A DNA stretch of 64,000 bases from Coniella vitis. Taxonomy: Eukaryota > Ascomycota > Sordariomycetes > Diaporthales > Schizoparmaceae. Below the pieces are notes generated by a model, which saw only the letters and a program-made list of their open reading frames with translations, was not told the origin of the DNA and made no database searches. The stretch is from assembly GCA_011317545.1 (NCBI GenBank), contig WUJK01000001.1:2833001-2897000 (forward strand), read 5' to 3'. Shown in pieces: positions 57,094 through 64,000 of this stretch. The position numbers were made by a program, and so were the translations under genes. Position 1 is the stretch's first letter; every line of letters starts with the position of its first letter.

Positions 57094-59982
57094 TCACAAT
57101 CCATTTTCAGCCTTGAATTTGTCCCAACTCTCGTTGAGGGTGGAAAAGACAGTCCCAGCAATCATGCGGACCTCGGTGCTCGCGTCTTGTGGCAGCTGTA
57201 AATTGTATCATGTCAGTCATTTTACCCTTCCAGGCTCACTCAATATCCCCTGCAAGAGCAAAGGAGCATAAAAAGACCAAAGAAACCTTACCTTATCGGG
57301 ATGTGTCTTTGCAATGGCCTTCATATAAATCACCTTGACGCGATTTGCCATGACGAGTTCATGCAAGCCAACCTTTTTCCACCCGCTACCCTCCCACAAC
57401 ACCTGGTCCAGACTCGCCAGCAGAGCACGCAAGTTCTCGCGCTTGCCGTCACGCCACGCAGCGATCCGCGCATCGACTTGGTCCGAGAGCGCAAACCTCT
57501 CTGCATCCGCTGCATCGGCGGCCTTGTTGGCAGCTTGTAAACGACTGACAGCCTCGGAGTCGCCCGATGGTGTGGCCTTAGGTGTGGGTCTAGGTCTTGG
57601 GCGAGCTGCTGCAGCGGGCTTGGGTGTGGCGGGTTTCGAGATTGGTTTGGGCGCGAGCGCCTTTTGGCATCGTTGACGTCCTGCAATAGCTGTTGGACCG
57701 CCGACACCGGATTCGACGCAAGCTTGCCAGACAACACCAGCGTCGGCCCACTTCTCCATTTGTTCAAGAGCTTCCGCTTTGCGGGTCAGAGCCTTGCCAT
57801 AGAGATCCTTCATATCCCGCTTCTCGCCTGTATGGTCCTGTAAGGGGACATGTTCACCCTCACCCTTGCTTGGTCCGATGAGCCGTATTGCAGCGTCTGC
57901 GTCTGCGACTGCTTGTCTCGGCTCGCCTGTCTTGAGAGCTGTCAAGGCGCGGTTGCAGAGAATGACTATAGCCAGCGGATGGGTATCCGGAACGGCGGAC
58001 AAGGATTGTGTGTACGAGGCATGAGCTGAGGCGTAGTCGCCTCTCTTGAAATGAGCTGTTCCGTCTACCCTGTGGCGGGTAGATGTACTCAATGCCGATG
58101 GATCAAGTGGCGGGATCTTGCGAGCAGGCGGAGCAGGACGTGGTTGTGGAGTAGGTATCTTTCGTGCAGGCTGAGAAGCATAAGCAGCAGCGGGTTGAGG
58201 CGTTGGCTGTTTGGAACGGATGGGAACGTTTTGAGTTGTAGGTTGGGAATCGAAAAGACTAGCTTCTTGTACTGTAGAGGGCCTGACTTCTTCTTGTGGT
58301 GGCTGGGGAGTGGCCTTCTTTCTTCGCGCTGGGCTGACGTAGGCTTGAGAACTTTGCTCTTCGATAGCTTGTTTGGTGAAACGGCTTTTTGGATCTTGCT
58401 GCCACTTGGGAGCAGCACTTCCTCTTGATGGTGTAGACAGGGTTGGTGATTGTTCTCTTGAGACTGGCCGATGAAGGTCAGGCCGCGAGGGCTGGGCCCT
58501 TCTTTGAGGCCTCTCTGGACGCGCGCCAGAATCAAGCATCATGGCTTCGTCAGTGACGTCGGCATGTCGCTGAGACCTGCCAGCCTCATCAAGTCGATCT
58601 TGCTGGGCTGACCTCATCCACTTGGGTTGGCTAGGATCTGAGGGACCATCTTGAAACTCAGCAACGGCTTGCTGGACCTTCTTTTGTCCAACACTCCAAA
58701 ACTTATTCGCAGTTTTTAGAAAATTCGTGCCGATCGCTGCCGCATGCTTTGCGAAGTCGCCATCGCCGCCTGCTGGAGAGTGGGTGTCTCTTCTACTGGG
58801 GCCTTCCTCACTCATCCAAGCAGGACCCGCGTTCCTAGATCGACTCGTTGATCGCCCTGCAGCTACCGCTGGCGATGATCTTCCGTGGGTTTTCTCTTTG
58901 GCTTTCTGGTGTGCATCGTTGAGCAAGTAGCTTATGGCTGCCTGCACGTTCAAGCCGCCACCACTTTCTGTCAACCCTCGTCTTGAATCTTCAGGAGAGA
59001 ATCCCATATCCACCATTTGCGCAACCGCTTTATCGAATGGATCATTAACCATCGGGATTTTCGGTGCTGGCTCGTCGTCAGAGCTTGAGCTTGAATCGAA
59101 ATCTTCAATCGGTTTGCCGGGCTCGGGCTCTGGCTGGGGAGCACGCTGCCTTTCAGCTTCTTGTTTCCTACGGACCTCATCTACTGGTCTGCCCAAATCG
59201 CCCAACAAATCATCTTCCTCTTCTTCTGCTCTCAAAGGCGCTAATGTAGATGCCGTAGTAGGATGCGCCTTTGCTTGAAATTTACTTAAATCAAATGGAT
59301 CGTCATCGTCGTTGAATTGCTCCTTCGAGGGAGTTAAAGAAGTGGGCTGTGACCATGCGCTGGGATTGCTGAGATCGAGACCCGGTGTTGTGTTTCTCGA
59401 GGTGGTCTGAGCGGGAGGTGGATAGTAACTGGCATTGTCGACCTTGGTATCCTTGTTGAAGGCTGCGAAGAGATCGGCATCGGAGTCAGTCTTGCTATGC
59501 TGACCTGGGAAATCAGGGCCAGCACCATGCGCTGCTGGGGATGCTGTGCGTGAGACGGCTGCTGGCGATGAGCGCTGACCCAAGGTCTCCCAGAACTGGC
59601 CATCACCATATGAAGCCTGCTGTTGTTTCTGTTTTTCCTGCAACTTCTTGAGCTTCTCAGCCTCAAGCTGCTTTTGCCGTTCTGCCAGACTCAGACTTGT
59701 ATTGCTCTTTCCAGAACTCATAGACATGAGGTTGCTGAAGGCATCCTTGCCCGATTTTTTCGAGGCTGCTGCGGCCGCTGGGGCCTTGAAACCGTCGGGC
59801 GAAGTGCCGACTTGGCCAGAAACATTGGTGGAAAGCGGAGTATTTCGACCAGAGGCGAAGGGCGAGGGAGTCGGTTGGAGAGATGCAAAGGAGCCGAATG
59901 CGCTCGAAGGGTTCATGGGCGGTTTCTTCGGAGCGTTGGACGAGGCTGGCGCTGACCAATCGACGCCTGCAAGGTCATCCAT
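57094..59982 (-). CDS. SWA2: auxilin-like clathrin-uncoating protein (UBA-TPR-J)
   Basis: Two exons: 57292-59982 and 57094-57195; product about 930 residues. The start MDDLAGVDWS was chosen because the upstream in-frame codons offer no ATG. The N-terminal third is disordered, with DDDDPFDLSKF and FWETLG-type peptides that resemble clathrin or adaptor binding motifs. A UBA domain lies at about 312-352 (FDKAVAQMVDMGFSPEDSRR). A TPR block spans about 630-777 (GTAHFKRGDYASAHASYTQS). A J domain ends the protein, with HPDK just at the exon junction and FSTLNESWDKFKAENGL in exon 2. This is the yeast Swa2 order. The J domain recruits Hsp70 to strip clathrin coats. The second exon is needed for a complete J domain; without the intron (57196-57291) the protein would end in unrelated residues. 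Confidence 0.93.
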
Positions 59983-61553
59983 TTTGAGTTGTCGGTCGAA
60001 GCAAGAAACCAGTGTCAAAAGATCTTGAGGTAGTTGGAATCTCTATACATTTCGACATCGGGGATTGACGCGCCACATGCGACGCAGGGGCATGTGCGGC
60101 GTCGATATCGTCCAGCACAGCCCGACTTGATTGGATGCGCCTCCTGAACCGGGGAGTCAGCTTGCTGGATTATGTAATAAACTTGGAGCAGTGCAGCCTC
60201 TGGCAGGCGTCGTGCAGGGAAGCAGGAACAAGCCAAGGTGGGCCCCTAACCGGCTAGCCCGCCAGCCCGCTTGCTGTGCCGGGCGTGGGGTTGCCCCTAG
60301 CAAGCCAAAGTACCTGGGTATTTACCATACAGTACTCGGTACATGGCTAGGTACCTATGCATACCCGCAACACCTCAATCATCCACTGCAAAGCATCTAC
60401 ACTTTGCCAAACCACAGGATGGTATTGTTGAGTCAAGTCGCTAAACAGTAGGTTATACGGCCGCGACAATCTCTCAGTAATTATCACCAACGTATTGAGA
60501 GCAAATATCAGGCCACCTGCAGTGTCACAACTCCGCGCATGCCCGGCTCATCGGAAAGAAGCAAAAATAACTCTGCGCGGCTTAGACCGTGTGGCTGCGT
60601 GTGCTAATGCTGAGGAAGCGCCCGCATGAATGATCGTGCTTTTTTTCCTTTTCTTTTTTTGTTGAGACATTGGGCAAAGCTCGTCTGATTCGTGTCTCTT
60701 GACGAAATTCCACTTGCGCAACCCGGCGGTATTGACAACGTCGAACGCACTGAATTCAGGGTCCGTCTGTCCACAGAAACAAGCGTCTCCACTGTGGCCC
60801 GTTATTACATCAATCGAGCGCATATCACGTCTTGTTTCGAGAAATCCCATCTGGCAGCTGCACTCGTGATAAAATTTGGTCAAAAGACAAGAGTCCGCGC
60901 CGCCACGCTACATCTTTCCTTCTTATGTTCAGCAATTATCTATGTCGTACCTCTGTACTGTCGTATGGCCGGTGCAAAGTCACCTGTCAGCTTTCGCTGG
61001 GGACGACCCCTGGCGCATCATCCCGCCCACACTCTCGGGTTTCGCTTCTGGAAGCCCAGCAGGCGATCGCGCAATTCGCCCAGTGTGGGCCCCCCTTGCC
61101 ACTAATCTTCAAATAGCGGGTTGGATCCCCGGACTGCAAGCAGGAGCGCCTATGACAGCACCTAAAAGTAGCGAAGACTAGGGTGCAAACCCAAAGCCCA
61201 GACCGTCATTTCGCGGTACCTGCGCAACGTCACAAGCTTCTTCTGTCTTCATACCTTTTTCCGTCTTTTTTTTTTTTTTGGCAGATCTTCGCCCTCCCGG
61301 CGCATCAAAGCGCATACGATCGCCCTGTCATTCTGGATGCAGAGCCTTCTGCCGAACCTGCGACTTTGCTAATAATCAGTGTCAGCCCGTCATTTGACAG
61401 CGCGGATATTTTGCTCGACAACAGAGACCAGATCCAGTGTTTGACCGCCCCCAATCATCCCTTCTCGTCCCTTGGCCGCTGTTTCTCCCGTCAAAGCTGC
61501 TTTCTTGACCACCTCGCGACGTCTACCACGGCTAGTCCATATCATAGGCCAAA
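59983..61553. other. divergent promoter region of SWA2 and DUG3
   Basis: About 1.57 kb. A GTACCTGGGTATTTACC..GGCTAGGTACCTATG palindromic cluster lies at about 60309-60360. A TTTTTTTCC-rich tract is at about 60641-60661, and a 15-nt-scale T run at about 61266-61280 lies in the leader of DUG3. No frame is supported. Confidence 0.6.
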
Positions 61554-63330
61554 ATGTGTCGTTTTCTGGTAAGACTTTTCCTGTCGAACGCGGCGCAAAG
61601 GCCAGCTGTTCTTCAAGCCGCGGCCTGGTCTGACTCTGTTCGCCCTTTAACTTAGGTTTACAAGGGCAGTGATGAGCTCCTGCTCGCCAACCTCGTCCTC
61701 GATCCTGTGCATTCCATCCTCAAGCAAAGCTTTGACTCCCGTCTACGACTTGTAAGCTACAGCACTTCATTCCAAGTATCACCTTGCACAAGACTACTGT
61801 TATGATTATATTCAACATCTGCTGTGTCACCCCATTTCTACCTCCCTTTTACCTTGCACCACCGCTATAGCGCGCAAGAGACCTATTGAATGAACTCCGC
61901 AAAGTTGACCGCCGACTTATTGTACAGGATCGAAGGCGTGGAGTGAACAACGCCGATGGTTTCGGTATAGGCTACTACACCCCTCGCTTGCGCGCATCGC
62001 CGTTTTTCTACACTTCGGTTTTTCCCGCATGGAACGATGAAAACCTCGAACGACTTGCCTACCACAATGCTTCACCCCTCATATTCGCACATGTCCGGGC
62101 GACCACCGAGGGATCGACTTCTCAAGCAAATTGCCACCCCTTTGTACATGGAAGCCTCATGTGGATGCACAATGGTGGTCTTGGCGGCTGGAAACACATC
62201 AAGAGACGCCTGGCAGAGAGACTTGCAGACAAGTGGTACCTTGGTGTAAAAGGTGGAACCGACAGCGAGTGGGCGTTTGCGCTCTTCCTCGACGTACTCG
62301 AGCGCATGGGCGTTGACCCAAGCTCTGAGCCCGCAGACGGCTTCGACGCCGTCATACTCAAAAAAGCCATGCTCAAGACGATCGAGATCATTAACGAACT
62401 CACCGACCAGATCCCCGAAAGCATAGTATACAACGAGAACGTTGATACAAAGAGCCTGTTGAACTTCTGTGTTTCTGACGGCCACAGCATTATCTGCACG
62501 CGATACATCAACAGCTCGACAGACGAAGCAGCAAGCCTATACTACTCTACGGGCACGCAATGGGAGAATAGGCATCAGCTTGAGGACAATGACAACTACC
62601 AGATGGAGCGGCGTGATCGAGGTGCCGACGTTGTGTTGATCGCTAGCGAGCCTTTGACATTCCAGCGAGGTGAGTTTAGGAGTCTCTTAGGCCCGGCAAA
62701 CGAGCGCACATTAACAAAGCAATAGAAAACTGGATCAATGTGCCTACCAACACCATCCTTACTATCCACGACCAGAGTGCTTTCGTTGAAGACATCAAGG
62801 ACCGATTCTACCACAGTGATCCCTGGCATCGCCGTTCCGCTGGCTATGTCCATAGCAAGGGCCTGGCCGCGAACGAAAAAACTGCAGCCGCTTCGGCGCT
62901 GCCTAGTCCTGCCGTCATCATCACCGACAGCAACCAAGACGTGAACGAGAAGAAGGCTTATCTAGGGCCTTCAATACCCTTCAGCCTGATGCGATCCGTC
63001 ACTCCACAGATTCCACGTACCTCAAGCCCAGAGATCGCCGGATCTCTAGCTGGTGTACCACGAACACGAGCCACTGTGTCTGGAGGCAGCCTCGTCGGAA
63101 ATGGCGATGTGAAATCTGTAAGGATTGCTTCGGAGCCGAGGCCCGGTTTATCATCGAATCTTGCCTCGCAGGGAAACATTAAGAAGAAGAGGATGTCACT
63201 AGGTGACATGCCGCATACACATGGCCAATCAATTGCAGACACGGACCCACCAACGCCGTTGAGCCCAATTGAGAGAACAGCTTACGGCGACCCTGCAAAA
63301 ATTGCACGCTTCTTTCCCGAGTTGAGTTAG
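61554..63330 (+). CDS. DUG3: DUG3-type class II glutamine amidotransferase
   Basis: Four exons: 61554-61568, 61656-61751, 61928-62669 and 62726-63330; product about 485 residues. The first coding exon holds only five codons, MCRFL, and splicing joins it to VYKGSDELLL. Cys2, free after Met removal, is the N-terminal nucleophile of Ntn-type amidotransferases. Exon 3 gives DRRRGVNNADGFGIGYY, then FAHVRATTEG, CHPFVHGSLMWMHNG and GTDSEWAFALFLD, all class II glutamine amidotransferase blocks. In yeast Dug3 works with Dug2 in the cytosolic breakdown of glutathione and other gamma-glutamyl peptides. The last 130 or so residues are a Ser/Pro/Arg-rich extension not expected in the yeast protein and possibly regulatory. 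Exon 1 is tiny but its MCRFL fits the family exactly, which supports the model. Confidence 0.92.
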
Positions 63331-64000
63331 ATTCCAAGTCACTAGAGACGCCCCGACTGTGTACGTCGGCTATATCATGCTACGCGCTGTACTTTGGGAA
63401 CGAATGTTGATTTTGTGTATTTACACTATTCACTTTTCTCACCAACTTTTTATTGTTTACGGTTGCTATCTGGCGCAGTCTTGCGAAAATGAGGGTACCA
63501 GGAGTAAGGAGTTTGGCAGCAGATCTCTGGAGGCTCGGGCTAGAGGTGTTTGGTTGATTTGGTGTACAAGGGATCTTGTTGAAGTCGTAGACATGAAATA
63601 CAGTCTAGTGATCCGGTATGGACTGGGTGAATATAACGAACGTCATACGAGAGATTCCGCTAAAAAAAGAAGCTTGAACCGTCAAATGACACTAAACGAG
63701 AATACTTGCTGCAGTATCAAGTTGGAAGTGCAACATGAGACAGTCACGGATATCACCCGTGTCCCGGTATTACTGGCACCCCATACGGAAGCTCAGAACG
63801 GCGGCAGTCGTCGAGATAAGCGGGGCCGAGACCGGCAGGTCCGCCCAGCTTGGGAACCTCAAGTGGCTGTTGTGCGACACATATGCATGCAGGCGCCCCG
63901 AATTCCGTCGTGGATCAATTTGATACCTTTTGCATGTTCTGAACAACTTTGAAAAGCCGACAGACCACCACCACCACCACCACCTTAACCTCGTCTCTAC
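63331..64000. other. 3' flank of DUG3, right end
   Basis: About 670 bp. One open frame of 197 codons (about 63359-63952) starts at GTG, lacks family features and overlaps the likely 3' UTR, so it is not called. A (CCA)n tract lies at 63965-63984. Confidence 0.55.
63965..63984. repeat. (CCA)n trinucleotide repeat
   Basis: Nearly seven perfect copies of CCA at the right edge of the window; context beyond is unseen. Confidence 0.85.

Noticed and set aside
63359..63952. 197-codon frame downstream of DUG3
   Set aside because: Starts at GTG, lacks recognisable features and lies where the DUG3 3' UTR is expected.

Overview
This is nuclear DNA from a filamentous ascomycete (Pezizomycotina), most likely a sordariomycete and possibly Hypocreales; the genus cannot be fixed from the sequence alone. 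The reasons are short GT..AG introns (about 53-160 nt, one of 370 nt) with CTAAC/CTGAC-type branch sites, homologues of MED5, POT1, SCC3, DUG3 and a urease accessory protein, an adenylation-thiolation-reductase (NRPS-like) enzyme beside an MFS transporter, and spacers full of short palindromic words built from GTACCTAGGTAC and TACATAGTA. I model 19 protein genes with 29 coding introns, with splice sites placed by consensus and reading frame. I found no convincing tRNA, rRNA, transposon or CRISPR array.

Layout. Positions 1-17.7 kb are gene-poor: a cysteine-rich single-pass membrane protein (1165-2622, -), an unrecognised 609-residue protein (4978-7008, -), a 6.8 kb stretch with no supported gene, and a conserved unknown (13845-14793, +). 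Positions 17.7-24.3 kb carry housekeeping genes: Mediator subunit 5, a TRAP-alpha/IRC22-type ER membrane protein and ribosomal protein eS28. Positions 24.9-31.2 kb hold a divergent pair, an A-T-R reductase (-) and an MFS transporter (+), sharing a 1.45 kb promoter with a three-copy 13-bp tandem repeat; this is the best candidate for an undescribed small metabolic locus. Positions 32.2-37.7 kb carry an AT-hook protein, an aprataxin-type DNA repair hydrolase and a small secreted protein with internal repeats. Positions 37.6-63.3 kb are a dense conserved block: DEAH RNA helicase, cohesin SCC3, telomere protein POT1, importin alpha, urease accessory UreD, RNA polymerase III RPC4, auxilin-like SWA2 and the DUG3 glutamine amidotransferase.

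How the genes relate. Most neighbours are unrelated housekeeping genes in divergent or convergent pairs, as is usual in fungi. The only pair whose arrangement suggests a shared pathway is the NRPS-like reductase plus transporter: activation and reductive release of a carboxylic acid, with possible export. Chromosome maintenance is unusually well represented (SCC3, POT1, aprataxin, AT-hook protein), but nothing in the sequence shows this is more than chance.
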